A stretch of 42,463 bases of DNA. It comes from Opitutus sp. (GTDB taxonomy: Bacteria > Verrucomicrobiota > Verrucomicrobiia > Opitutales > Opitutaceae). A program made the position numbers and the translations under genes. Position 1 is the stretch's first letter, and every line of letters begins with the position of its first letter. Below the pieces are notes generated by a model. That model made no database searches. It was not told the origin of the DNA and worked only from the letters and a program-made list of their open reading frames with translations. This document shows, piece after piece, positions 24,214-33,044 of the stretch. The DNA lies in NCBI GenBank assembly GCA_009695305.1, contig SIBG01000033.1, positions 1-42,463 on the forward strand. The letters run 5' to 3'.

Positions 24214-25059
24214 ATGTTTGCGCAATTCGCCGATCGCTCTTGGCTCTGGGCGGCCGCGGGATTTTATCTCGCGGGGTTTTTGCTCGGCACGTGGTCGCTC
24301 GTGCGGGGCGGTCGGCCGTCGGGCTCGGCTAACTATGTCCTCATCCTCGCGGGCTACGCGCTCCAGCTCGTTGGGCTCGGCCTGCGCGGCCGCGCGGTCG
24401 GCGGCTGCCCGTTGGGCAACACGTTTGAATTTTTTCAATTTACCGCGTGGTCGGCGATCACCCTCTACCTCGTGGTCGGCGTCACCTTTCGGACCAGCCT
24501 GCTCGGTTACTTCACCTCGTGCCTCGCCGCCGCGCTCACCCTGGTCTCGCTGGCGATCTCCGCGTGGGATGCCACGCGGCGCGCGCATATTTTCGGCACC
24601 AACACCTGGATCGAATTCCATGCCGCCCTCGCCGTGTTCAGTTACGGCGTGTTCGGCCTGCTCGCGCTGACGTCGCTGATGTTTCTCCTGCGAAATTATT
24701 CGCTCAAGTCGAAACACCTCGGCGGCTGGTTTTCCTTTCTCCCTTCGATTCTCGACCTCGACCACATCTCCGTGCGGCTCCTCGCGGCGGGCTTCGCGCT
24801 GCTCACTACCTCGCTGGCCGTGGGTTCGGTCTATTGGTTGCGTGATCTGGCCAGTGTCACGGTTTCCAAGCTTCTCACCTTCGGACTGTGGGCCGCCTAC
24901 GCCACGGCGCTCGGACTGCGCTGGCGCGGCCTGCTGCTGTCGAGACGTTTCGCCTGGACCAACCTGCTGCTGTTTGTGGCGGCGCTCCTATCGCTCGGAC
25001 TGGTGGATGCCAACCGGCACCCGAATCCGACGCCGACGGCGGCAGTCGCGAAGCCATGA
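24214..25059 (+). CDS. cytochrome c biogenesis CcsA/HemX-family membrane protein
   Basis: This 281-residue protein has about eight predicted membrane helices. The CcsA/HemX core reads RGRAVGGCPLGNTFEFFQFTAWSAITLYLVVG (about 62-93), with the NTFEF block before the heme-binding WWD-type region. Later come WIEFHAALAVFSYGVFGLLAL with a candidate heme-ligand His, and LDHISVRLLAAGFALLTTSL. The stop codon overlaps the start of hemA (ATGA), as in many genomes where hemX precedes hemA. It may help HemA stability/activity or handle heme for cytochrome maturation; the sequence does not decide. The length fits HemX (about 270) better than full CcsA (over 300). Confidence 0.88.
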   Translation: MFAQFADRSWLWAAAGFYLAGFLLGTWSLVRGGRPSGSANYVLILAGYALQLVGLGLRGRAVGGCPLGNTFEFFQFTAWSAITLYLVVGVTFRTSLLGYFTSCLAAALTLVSLAISAWDATRRAHIFGTNTWIEFHAALAVFSYGVFGLLALTSLMFLLRNYSLKSKHLGGWFSFLPSILDLDHISVRLLAAGFALLTTSLAVGSVYWLRDLASVTVSKLLTFGLWAAYATALGLRWRGLLLSRRFAWTNLLLFVAALLSLGLVDANRHPNPTPTAAVAKP

Positions 25060-26141
25060 GCACCGGCGGGCTCTTCGTCATCGGCGCGTCGCACCACCGG
25101 GCGCCCCTCGCGGTGCGCGAAAAACTTTCCCTGAGCGCCGAGGGCGCGGCCGCGCTGCACGAAGAACTCGCGGGCATCGCGGGCCTCCGCGAATTCACCG
25201 TGCTGAGCACGTGCAACCGGATCGAATTCTACGGTGTCGCCGAGACGCCCGAGACCACGGCCCACGTGACGGCGGCGTTCTGCGCCCGGCAGCAGTTCGA
25301 CGCCGCGGAGTTCGCCAAATTCCGCCTCAGCCTGCGCGGACCCGCGGCGGTGCAACATCTGCTTGAGGTCGCGGCCGGGCTCGATTCGCAGATGCTCGGT
25401 GAGACCGAAATTTTCGGGCAGGTGAAGGCGGCCTATGCCCAGGCGCAGGCGCGCGGCGCGACGGGGCCGGTGCTCAACCGTGTTTTTCAAAAAGGCTTTC
25501 AAGCGGCGAAGCACGTGCGGACGCAAACCGCCATCTCTGAGGGCCAGGTGAGCATCGCCAACGTCGCGGTCGAACTCGCGCTGAATATTTTCGGCGACCT
25601 CACCGACACCCGCATCTTGCTCCTCGGGGCGGGCGACGTGGCCGAGAAAACCGCCAAGGCCTTCCAACGCCGGGGCGCGGCGGCGCTGACCGTGGCAAGT
25701 CGCACGCTCGAGCACGCGATGGCGCTGGCGACCGCGCTCGGCGCGAGTGCCATGCCGTTCGAGCAACACGCGGCGCGGCTCGGAGAGTTCGATGTGGCGG
25801 TGTGCGCGACCTCGGCGCCCGGCACGATCGTCACCCTCGCGGCGGCCGAGGCCGCCATCCGCCGGCGGCCCGCGCGACCGCTCTTTTTCATTGATCTGGC
25901 GATGCCCCGCGACGTGGACGCCGCGGTGGCGGATCTGCAAAACGTGTTTCTCTACAATCTCGACGACCTCGCCAAGATCGCCGAGGAGAACCGCGTCGCC
26001 CGCACCGCGGAGCTCGCCAAGTGCCGCGCGATCGTCATCGCGAAGGCCGACGCGCTGTGGCGCCAAGTGGAAGCGCAGGTGACGGCGAACTACCGGCCGC
26101 CCGGCACCGGAGATCCAGCCCGCGAACCATCGAGCACGTAA
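25056..26141 (+). CDS. hemA: glutamyl-tRNA reductase
   Basis: This 361-residue enzyme reduces glutamyl-tRNA to glutamate-1-semialdehyde, the first step of the C5 haem/chlorophyll pathway. The N-terminal catalytic domain has GASHHRAPLAVREKL and the nucleophile Cys in LSTCNRIEFYGV (about residue 50). The signature GLDSQMLGETEIFGQVKAAY is present. The NADPH domain holds LLLGAGDVAEKTAKAF (about 189-204), VASRTLEHA and FFIDLAMPRDVD. The C-terminal dimerisation domain is short, so the protein is about 55 residues shorter than E. coli HemA. The ATG overlaps the stop codon of the hemX-like gene, implying translational coupling. It converges on the hybrid kinase gene, 8 nt away. Confidence 0.95.
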   Translation: MSTGGLFVIGASHHRAPLAVREKLSLSAEGAAALHEELAGIAGLREFTVLSTCNRIEFYGVAETPETTAHVTAAFCARQQFDAAEFAKFRLSLRGPAAVQHLLEVAAGLDSQMLGETEIFGQVKAAYAQAQARGATGPVLNRVFQKGFQAAKHVRTQTAISEGQVSIANVAVELALNIFGDLTDTRILLLGAGDVAEKTAKAFQRRGAAALTVASRTLEHAMALATALGASAMPFEQHAARLGEFDVAVCATSAPGTIVTLAAAEAAIRRRPARPLFFIDLAMPRDVDAAVADLQNVFLYNLDDLAKIAEENRVARTAELAKCRAIVIAKADALWRQVEAQVTANYRPPGTGDPAREPSST

Positions 26142-26149
26142 GCGGAGCC

Positions 26150-29065
26150 CTACTTCTTCGACACGCGCGCGAGCGCGGCGGCGAGTTCTTCGGTCTTGAT
26201 CGGCTTCGAGACGTAGTCGTCCATGCCGGCGGCGAGGCACGCCTCGCGGTCGCCCTGCATGGCGTTTGCCGTGAGCGCGATGATCCAAGGCCGGGCGGAG
26301 CGTTCGGGATGCAGGAGGTTGAGCTGCCGCGACGCCTCCAGGCCGTCCATCTCGGGCATTTGGACGTCCATCAAGATGACATCGTAAGGCTGCCGCCGCA
26401 CGGCCGCGAGCACCTCGCGGCCGTCGCCGGCGACGTCGGCCCGGTAGCCAAGCTTTGAAAGCATCAGGAACGCGACCTTTTGGTTGACCGCGTTGTCTTC
26501 GGTGAGGAGCACGCGCTCGGCGCGGGTCACCCCCGCGGCGGCCATCGCGACGAACGGATGCTCCGACACAAATCGCACCGCATCGGGATCGGTCTTGAAG
26601 AGCGCGGCCAGCGTTTCGAAAAGTTGCGCGGGCTTGGCGGGTTTCGACAGGTAGAAAAAAAACAGCCCCGATTCGGCGGCCAATTCACGCTGGCCGAGTG
26701 AGGACAACATCACGAGGGGCAGCACCGTGGGCTCGCGGAGGTTGCGGTTTTCGCGCGCGAGCGTGAGGCCGTCCATTTCCGGCATGTGCATGTCGAGCAC
26801 CGCAACATCGAACAACTCGCCGGCGCGCAGCCACGCCAGCGCCTCGGGGCCCCCGACTGCGGCGCGCACGGTCATGCCCCAGGCCGTGGCGGTGTCGGTG
26901 AGGATGCGGCGGTTGGTGGCGTTGTCGTCGACAACGAGCAGGCGGCGACCAGCGAGATGCCCCGGCCCCGGCGTCAGCCACGGCCGCGGTTTGCTCGCGC
27001 ACGGCTCGACCGCGATGGTGAAATGAAACGTCGAGCCACGCCCGACTTCGCTGTCGACCCCCATACTCCCGCCCATCATCTCGGCGAGGCGCTTGCTGAT
27101 GACCAGACCGAGACCGGTGCCCCCAAACTTGCGCGTCGTGGAAGCGTCCACTTGGGAAAATGATTGAAAGAGGCGCGCCTGGCTCTCGGCCGGGATGCCG
27201 ATGCCAGTGTCGCGCACGGCAAAGGCGAGTTGCAGCTGGCCGCTGGCCAGGGTCTGAGCCCGGGCGCTGAGCACGACCTCGCCGCTCGCGGTGAACTTGA
27301 CGGCGTTGCTCAGCAGGTTGACCAGAATCTGCCGCAGTCGCGTCGAATCGCCCCGCACATTGGCCGGGAAGCCATCAGAAATCTCGTAAAGTAAATCGAG
27401 GCCTTTTTCCGTCACTTTCGGGGCCAGGAGATCGAGCGCGCCTTCGACGCATTCGCGCACGGAAAATTCCGCCTGCTCCAGCTCCAGCCGGCCCGACTCG
27501 ATCTTGGAAAAATCCAGAATATCGTTGATGATCGTGAGCAGCGAGTCGCCGCTGTGGCGGATGGTCTCCGCGTAATCGGTCTGGTCTGGGGTGAGTTTCG
27601 ACTCGAGCAGCAGCGAGGTCATGCCGATCACCCCGTTCATGGGCGTGCGGATTTCATGGCTCATCATGGCGAGGAACTGGCTCTTCGCGAGATTGGCCGC
27701 CTCGGCGGCATCCTTCGCGAGGCGGAGCTCTTCGGCCTGGCGTTTTTGGTCGGTAATATCGACGACCGCGAAGATTTCCTGAAAACTCCCGTCGGGCAAC
27801 GGCTCGCGCCGGACCGAGCGCACGACCCAAACCACGGAGCCATCGCGGCGCAGGTAGCGTTTCTCGTGCGAGAACGAGCGAATCTCGTCCGACGCGACGC
27901 GAGCGTAGAGGACGTTTTGCGCCGCCAGTTCATCGGGATGGCTGATGCTGGCAAACGTGCCCGGTTGCTCGATCTCGGCGCGGGAGAGCCCGCAGATTTT
28001 TAGATGCGCATCATTGATGTGCCGCATGACGGTGCCGTCGACCCGCTCGTGCCGCCATGAGATCCCGATGGGCACCGCCTCGAAGATAAAGCGAAATTGC
28101 TGATCCTGCCGCGTCGCCGCCTCCTGCGCCCGCTTGAGCTCCGTGATGTCCACGAGCGTCGTGATTTCGAGCGGCTCGCTGCCATCCGTGGCGGGATAGT
28201 GCGCGGTGTTCATCACGGCCCAGACCACGCGCCCACCAGGATGGAGGTAGCGTTTCTCGAGGGAAAATTCCGCGATCTCTCCCCGGTAGAGCTGGTCGAG
28301 CAGTTCGCGCTGCCTCGCGCGATCATCGGCATGCGTCACGGCAATGTAGTTATTCGTGTCGCGGGCCTGCGCGGCGGCCACGCCGGTGATGCGCTCATGC
28401 ACGGCGTTGACCACGCGCGTTTCGGCGCGGCGACCCCTCATCCACGATATGCCCACGGGGGCCTGGGCAAAAATGCTCCGCAACAGCGCCTCTTTTTCCG
28501 CCAGCGCCTGTGCGATTCGCCGGCGGGCGGTCACGTCGAGCTGGATGGTCATGTAGCCGGTGAGCCGGCCATCGCCATCCCGGAGCGGCTCGATTTCCAA
28601 TTCCACCCACCGCCGCTCGCCGCCCTTCGTGTAATTCAGCACTTCGCCTTTAAACGGCACTCCCGCCTTTTCCGCCGCGGCCATTTCCGCGATGGTGGCG
28701 GGATCCGAGTCGTTCCCGGAAAGAAATTCGCCCGGCCGGCGGCCCCGGACTTCCTCGAACTCATAGCCGAGCAGGCGCGTAAAGCCGGCATTAATCCAGT
28801 CGATGCGCCAGTCGGCGTCCGCGAGCGCCACCGCGTTGGCCGTGTTGCTCGCCACGAGGGCGAGCCGTTGCGTGTCGATCTCGGCCTGCTGCAGGCTCGC
28901 CGTCATGCGCTCGGCCCGCGACAGCGCCCGAGCCCGCGCGCCCACCAGCGACCAGGTGAAACCAGCACCGAAGAAACTCACCAACACGCCGCCGCCGAGA
29001 AGGAGCCACGCCAGCCAGCGATTGCCGCGCGCGTCGAAAATCGGCGTCGTCCGCATCCGGAGCAA
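26150..29065 (-). CDS. multi-PAS hybrid sensor kinase, C-terminal uninterrupted part
   Basis: This 971-codon frame covers most of a hybrid histidine kinase. After a membrane helix ([22 protein letters not shown], about 18-39) come three PAS/PAC units (about 62-185, 190-310, 315-440; recognised by [19 protein letters not shown] and repeated 'EKRYLxxxGxVVW' blocks). The HisKA helix follows with the phospho-His in [17 protein letters not shown]. The ATPase domain has [22 protein letters not shown] and [13 protein letters not shown]. Two receiver domains ([14 protein letters not shown] and [14 protein letters not shown]) end the chain. The TTG at 29065 is only the first possible start of this frame. 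The true gene continues upstream in two other frames (next entry), so this is not the native N-terminus. Confidence 0.85.
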   Translation of the reverse strand: MLRMRTTPIFDARGNRWLAWLLLGGGVLVSFFGAGFTWSLVGARARALSRAERMTASLQQAEIDTQRLALVASNTANAVALADADWRIDWINAGFTRLLGYEFEEVRGRRPGEFLSGNDSDPATIAEMAAAEKAGVPFKGEVLNYTKGGERRWVELEIEPLRDGDGRLTGYMTIQLDVTARRRIAQALAEKEALLRSIFAQAPVGISWMRGRRAETRVVNAVHERITGVAAAQARDTNNYIAVTHADDRARQRELLDQLYRGEIAEFSLEKRYLHPGGRVVWAVMNTAHYPATDGSEPLEITTLVDITELKRAQEAATRQDQQFRFIFEAVPIGISWRHERVDGTVMRHINDAHLKICGLSRAEIEQPGTFASISHPDELAAQNVLYARVASDEIRSFSHEKRYLRRDGSVVWVVRSVRREPLPDGSFQEIFAVVDITDQKRQAEELRLAKDAAEAANLAKSQFLAMMSHEIRTPMNGVIGMTSLLLESKLTPDQTDYAETIRHSGDSLLTIINDILDFSKIESGRLELEQAEFSVRECVEGALDLLAPKVTEKGLDLLYEISDGFPANVRGDSTRLRQILVNLLSNAVKFTASGEVVLSARAQTLASGQLQLAFAVRDTGIGIPAESQARLFQSFSQVDASTTRKFGGTGLGLVISKRLAEMMGGSMGVDSEVGRGSTFHFTIAVEPCASKPRPWLTPGPGHLAGRRLLVVDDNATNRRILTDTATAWGMTVRAAVGGPEALAWLRAGELFDVAVLDMHMPEMDGLTLARENRNLREPTVLPLVMLSSLGQRELAAESGLFFFYLSKPAKPAQLFETLAALFKTDPDAVRFVSEHPFVAMAAAGVTRAERVLLTEDNAVNQKVAFLMLSKLGYRADVAGDGREVLAAVRRQPYDVILMDVQMPEMDGLEASRQLNLLHPERSARPWIIALTANAMQGDREACLAAGMDDYVSKPIKTEELAAALARVSKK

Positions 29066-29971
29066 CCAGGTGCGGCCATAGACCGGCCGGTTGCGCTCGC
29101 CGTAAACGCCGCGCCGGCCGGCGCGCCCGCGTGCCAGTCCGCATCGCCAAACGCCACGCGGCCGCCCGCCGCGAAAATCGCCGCCGGCGGCGCGCCCACC
29201 ACGGCATCGAAAACCTCGTATTCGATCTGCCCGTCCGTGGCGGCGCCGATGTTGGCCAGCAATTCGTCCACTCGCAGCGAGGCATAGACCCAGCCGCGCA
29301 GGGCCCGCTCGCGTTCCGCGGCATCCGTCTGCGGAAACCCCGGGGCATAGACCGGCAGGAACAACAGCGCGCCCTGCACGTTTTCCGTGCCCTCAATCAA
29401 CGCGATCGGCTTCGTGATGATCGCCTCGCCGGTGCGCATCGCCTGCACCGCGGCGCTGCGCCGCGTCGTGCCGCCGCCGACGTCGCGGCCCAGCGCCGCG
29501 GCGTTGCGCGCGAGCGGCTCGATCAACGTGACGACGTAAAGATCAGGGTTGTCGCCCCGCCGCTCGACGGTGAAATCGACGAGTCCCTCGGCCCGCACCC
29601 GGCGTTCAAGGTCCCCCCACCTGCTCGCGCGGCACGCGCTCGACATAGCCGAGCCCGACGACGCCATGATCATAGAAACGCGCCAGCGATTCGACGAAAC
29701 GCGTCCAGCGCCCGCGCGGCAGAATGTCGGCGGTGCCGTTGAGGGCCCGTCCGCCAAACAACGCCTGCTCGGCGACGCGAAGCCGTTGGTCGACGGCCTC
29801 GAGCAGACGCTCCTTCAATCGCTCGAAACGCGCCTCGTCCTGCGCCCGCACCTGCACGCGCGCCAGTTTCCAGCCGAAGACGGTCAGGGTAAGCCCGAGG
29901 CCGAGCACGATCCACGGTAAAAACCGGCTGCGTCGCGCGCGCGGAAGGAGAGAGAGATCGGGCTCAGCCAT
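29066..29971 (-). pseudogene. N-terminal CHASE region of the hybrid kinase, broken by two frameshifts
   Basis: Three reading frames must be joined to get the complete kinase. Frame a (29971 to about 29619; start ATG at 29971, MAEPDLSLL) has a membrane helix (FLPWIVLGLGLTLTVFGWKL) and the start of a CHASE ligand-sensing domain ending YVERVPREQV. Frame b continues with DLERRVRAEGLVDF and FTVERRGDNPDLYVVTLIEPL through the rest of the CHASE domain to about 29110. Frame c then reads [19 protein letters not shown] into the main CDS. The a-to-b break is at a run of six C (29613-29618), where five would restore the frame. The b-to-c break lies in a GC-rich stretch (about 29108-29130) consistent with one lost base. 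It could be real decay or assembly error. Confidence 0.8.
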
Positions 29972-30015
29972 CGCCAATCATGAAACGCCAAACCAGCCCG
30001 GTCGCCAATCTTCTT

Positions 30016-31188
30016 TTATTTTCGGTCGAGGTGCCGGACCAGCCAATCCGCGACCCCAACCGAGGCGGGTCCCTCCGGCGGTTTCAGCAAAGTCCGCAAC
30101 CGCGCCGCCTGCGCCGCCGTCCGTTCGCGCCGCGCCGGGTCGGCCGTGCCCGCTCGCAACTCCGCCGCCAGCGCCGCCGGCGTCGCCGCGCCCTGGAGAA
30201 ATTCGGGATACACCGGCTCCCCGAGCAGCAGATTCGCGATGCCAAGGTGCTCCACCTGCACGAGCATTTTACCGAGCACGTAGGTCAGCCAGTTCGCGCG
30301 ATACGCCACCGCACCGGGAATGCCGGCGAGCGCGCAGTGCATCGACATCGTCCCGCTCGATGTCAGCACCGCCGACGCCGCCACGGGCGCGCCCGTGCGT
30401 TGCAAGCGCACGTTGACCGGCGGTTTCGCCGCGCGCAAAACCTCCAGAATGTCGTCGCTGGGAAAAAGCACGGTCGCCCACGCCTCGTGCCCGCACTCCC
30501 GCGCAAACTCGGCAAACCCCGCGAGCAGCGCCGGAAAAATCCGCCGCACCGCCTGCACGCGACTGCCCGGCAGCAACAGCACCGGCCCCGCCGGATCGTA
30601 GCGCACCGGCGCTGTGTAGTCCGCCGCCACAAACGGATGGCCGACAAATTCCACCGGCAGCGCCGTGTCTGCATAGCATTTCACCTCAAACGGGAAAATC
30701 ACCGCCATCGCATCGAGATCGCGCGCCATCGCGAAGCGCCGGCCCGCCTTCCAGGCCCAGATTTGCGGCGAGATGTAATAGAGCGTTCTAATCGTGCCCC
30801 CGCCCTTCACCGACAACCCGCGCTCCCGCATCGCCGCCGCGAGCCGGAGGTTCAGGCCGGGATAGTCCACGAAGCACACCGCGCGCGGCTGGTGCGCGGC
30901 GATCCACCGTAGCGTCTCCGCAAACAGCGCGCGAAAAAACGAATAATTCTTCAACACCTCTACGAGCCCGACCACTGACGACGCCGTGAGATCGTGCAGC
31001 AACTCCGCCCCGGCCGCCGCGAGCCGTGGTCCGCCAAGCGCGGCGACCGCCAGGCCCGGCTGCTTGGCGCGCAGCTCGCGCACCATTCGCGCCGCATGCT
31101 CATCCCCCGAATGCTCGCCCGCGACGATGAGCAAATCGACGCGCCCGCCCGTCGGCGGCGGCAGGCGAAATGGTAGTGCAACGCTCAT
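30016..31188 (-). CDS. lpxB: lipid-A-disaccharide synthase
   Basis: This 390-residue peripheral membrane GT19 enzyme condenses UDP-2,3-diacylglucosamine with lipid X to form the lipid A disaccharide. The start motif LLIVAGEHSGDEHAARMVREL (about 19-39) is characteristic. Further blocks are GGPRLAAAGAELLHD, YISPQIWAWKAGR, LLPGSRVQAVRRIFP and SSGTMSMHCALAGIPGAVAYRANWLTYVLGKMLV, all in the LpxB order and with normal length. It confirms an LPS-bearing outer membrane. It is separated from the oxidoreductase gene by a 220-nt gap with several hairpins, so it is probably transcribed on its own. Confidence 0.95.
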   Translation of the reverse strand: MSVALPFRLPPPTGGRVDLLIVAGEHSGDEHAARMVRELRAKQPGLAVAALGGPRLAAAGAELLHDLTASSVVGLVEVLKNYSFFRALFAETLRWIAAHQPRAVCFVDYPGLNLRLAAAMRERGLSVKGGGTIRTLYYISPQIWAWKAGRRFAMARDLDAMAVIFPFEVKCYADTALPVEFVGHPFVAADYTAPVRYDPAGPVLLLPGSRVQAVRRIFPALLAGFAEFARECGHEAWATVLFPSDDILEVLRAAKPPVNVRLQRTGAPVAASAVLTSSGTMSMHCALAGIPGAVAYRANWLTYVLGKMLVQVEHLGIANLLLGEPVYPEFLQGAATPAALAAELRAGTADPARRERTAAQAARLRTLLKPPEGPASVGVADWLVRHLDRK

Positions 31189-31199
31189 CGGTCGAGCGC

Positions 31200-31240
31200 G
31201 GCCGCTGGGCGGGCCGCGTCGGACGGCGGGCCCAGCGGCC
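31200..31240. other. 11-bp perfect inverted repeat in the lpxB leader
   Basis: GGCCGCTGGGC (31200-31210) and GCCCAGCGGCC (31230-31240) are perfectly complementary with a 19-nt spacer. They lie 12-52 nt upstream of the lpxB start on the minus strand. In the leader RNA the arms would form a stable stem close to the ribosome-binding region. Confidence 0.5.
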
Positions 31241-31296
31241 CCGCCCTACCCTCTTGAACCGTTGTCGTCCTCTTCATTCGCTGTGGGTCCGATACC

Positions 31297-31410
31297 CCGA
31301 AGCTTGCTTCGGCTTGGTTGGACGGACGGGTTTAAGCGCGAATTGCATTATGGTCGGATGAGTTTGCGGCGGTCTTGTCAAATGCCCCGGGGCTTGCCCC
31401 GGGGATTTTT
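31297..31410. repeat. two GCTTGC-centred palindromes between lpxB and the oxidoreductase gene
   Basis: CCGAAGC-TT-GCTTCGG (31297-31312) and CCCCGGGG-CTTG-CCCCGGGG (31385-31404, followed by A and five T) share a similar CTTGC centre. The second would be an intrinsic-terminator shape for plus-strand transcription, yet no plus-strand gene precedes it. Both look like REP-type extragenic palindromes. The rest of the gap shows no gene or clear promoter. Confidence 0.5.
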
Positions 31411-32392
31411 ACTTTCCCGCCGCCCGGATCTGCTCCGTGATCGTAATTGCCACCTCGAGCGCACTCTTGCCGAGCGCCGCGCCGACCTTCGGCTGCTGCG
31501 CCTTCGTCACGCTCTCGACAAAATGCGCCAACTCCAGCGCAAGCGGCTCTCCCTTCTCAATCGGAATTTCCTTCACCGGAATCGCACTGAGATCGCCGGC
31601 TTTCACCAGCCCGATCTTCATCTTCAGCCCATAGGCGATAAGGTCGCTCTTCTTCACGAGATGGCCGGCCTGGTTCATGAAATCGAGCGAGAGGTAGGCG
31701 TCGCTCTGGAAAATCCGGATCTCGCGCGCCTTCTTCAGGCTCATCCGACTCGCGCTGAGGTTGGCGACACAGCCATTGGCGAACTGGATGCGCGCATTGG
31801 CGATGTCCTCGGTCTTCGACAGCACGGTCACGCCCACGCTGTCGATTTTTTCGATGGGCGATTTCACGAGCGCGAGGACGATACCGATATCGTGGATCAT
31901 GAGGTCGAGCACGACCCCGACCTCGGTGCCACGCTGCTGGTAGGGTGCGAGCCGCTCGGCGGTGATATAGCGCGGCTCGTCGATTTCCTTTTCCAGGAAA
32001 CTCATCACCGGGTTGAAGTGCTCGATGTGCCCGACCTGCACGAGGCAGTTTTTCGCCCGCGCCGCGGCCAGCACCTGCTCCGCCTCCGCCAGCGAGGCGC
32101 AGAGCGGTTTCTCAATCAACAGATGACAACCCAGCGCGAGCAGCGGTAACGCGACGTCCGCGTGCCGGTCCGTCGGCACGACCACCGACACCGCATCGCA
32201 CGCCGCGCCGAGTTCGGCGATGGTGGCAAAGCGCCGGCAGTTGAATTTCGCGCAAATCTCCGCGGCGCGCGCGTCACTCGTCTCGAATATTCCGGCGAGT
32301 TCGGCCCCGGGCAACGCGGCATAGATGCGCGCGTGATGCTGGCCGAGCGACCCGACGCCGGCGACGCCGCAACAAACCTTTGGTTTAGCCAT
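31409..32392 (-). CDS. Gfo/Idh/MocA-family oxidoreductase linked to lipid A/lipoprotein genes
   Basis: This 327-residue NAD(P)-dependent oxidoreductase has an N-terminal Rossmann domain (GVAGVGSLGQHHARIYAAL, about 9-27), the catalytic-region signature IEKPLCASLAEAE and the C-terminal substrate domain with VGHIEHFNPV and DLMIHDIGIVLALV. This subtype (VGHIE.FNP) occurs repeatedly beside lpx genes. One characterised relative, GnnA, oxidises UDP-GlcNAc for 2,3-diamino-glucose lipid A. GnnA-type function is possible, but no GnnB aminotransferase is in the window. The ATG overlaps the lolD stop by 8 nt, indicating coupling. Confidence 0.85.
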   Translation of the reverse strand: MAKPKVCCGVAGVGSLGQHHARIYAALPGAELAGIFETSDARAAEICAKFNCRRFATIAELGAACDAVSVVVPTDRHADVALPLLALGCHLLIEKPLCASLAEAEQVLAAARAKNCLVQVGHIEHFNPVMSFLEKEIDEPRYITAERLAPYQQRGTEVGVVLDLMIHDIGIVLALVKSPIEKIDSVGVTVLSKTEDIANARIQFANGCVANLSASRMSLKKAREIRIFQSDAYLSLDFMNQAGHLVKKSDLIAYGLKMKIGLVKAGDLSAIPVKEIPIEKGEPLALELAHFVESVTKAQQPKVGAALGKSALEVAITITEQIRAAGK

Positions 32393-33044
32393 GCGAGAGT
32401 TTTCCTTCGCGGAGGAAGAGTTGGCGATTTGTTTTTTGCGCGTGGGCGACGTTGTGCGTCACCAGCACCAGCGCGGTGCCGGTCTCCCGGCAGAGGTCAA
32501 GCAGCAGCGCGATGACCGCGTCGCCAGTGTGCTCGTCGAGATTGCCGGTCGGCTCATCGGCCAAGAGGAGCTTGGGGGAATTCATCAACGCGCGCGCCAC
32601 CGCCACCCGCTGGCGCTCGCCGCCGGAGAGCTGCGCCGGCAAATGCGTCGCGCGTTCCGCCAGACCGACACGGGCGAGCAATTCCTTCGCCCGGGCCCGC
32701 TCCGCGGCGCCCGGCGCCCGCAAGATGCGCGCGGCCATCAGCACGTTTTGAAACGCGTCGATCTCGGGGATGAGGTAGAACGCTTGGAACACCATCCCCA
32801 GAAACTCGGCCCGCCGGTCGGCTAGCGCCGGCCCGTCCGCCCACGCCAAGGCGCCACGGTCGGCGGTGTCGAGCCCCGAGAGCAGATTGAGCAGCGTGGA
32901 CTTTCCCGAGCCGGACTCGCCGCGGATCGAAACACTTTCGCCCGCCGCGACCTCGAGATCGACGCCGCGCAGCACTTCGATGCAGCGATCGCCGCTCAGG
33001 TAGCTCTTCGCGAGCGCGCGGGAGGACAGGATCGCGTTACTCAC
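32385..33044 (-). CDS. lolD: lipoprotein-releasing ABC transporter ATPase
   Basis: This 219-residue ATPase is of the MacB/LolD type. Walker A is IRGESGSGKSTLLNLL, the Q-loop region is MVFQAFYLIPE, the signature is LSGGERQRVAVARAL, Walker B is LLLADEPTGNLDEHTG and the H-loop is LVTHNVAHA. The GTG at 33044 starts 8 nt inside the 3' end of the LolC/E-like gene, and its own stop overlaps the oxidoreductase start. The order lolC-lolD identifies the lipoprotein-release system rather than MacB. It powers transfer of outer-membrane lipoproteins from the inner membrane. Confidence 0.9.
   Translation of the reverse strand: MSNAILSSRALAKSYLSGDRCIEVLRGVDLEVAAGESVSIRGESGSGKSTLLNLLSGLDTADRGALAWADGPALADRRAEFLGMVFQAFYLIPEIDAFQNVLMAARILRAPGAAERARAKELLARVGLAERATHLPAQLSGGERQRVAVARALMNSPKLLLADEPTGNLDEHTGDAVIALLLDLCRETGTALVLVTHNVAHAQKTNRQLFLREGKLSHG

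Noticed and set aside
31385-31410. Intrinsic terminator (CCCCGGGG hairpin followed by T5) for the oxidoreductase gene
   Set aside because: The T-run is on the plus strand while the gene is on the minus strand, so it cannot be that gene's terminator; no plus-strand gene precedes it.
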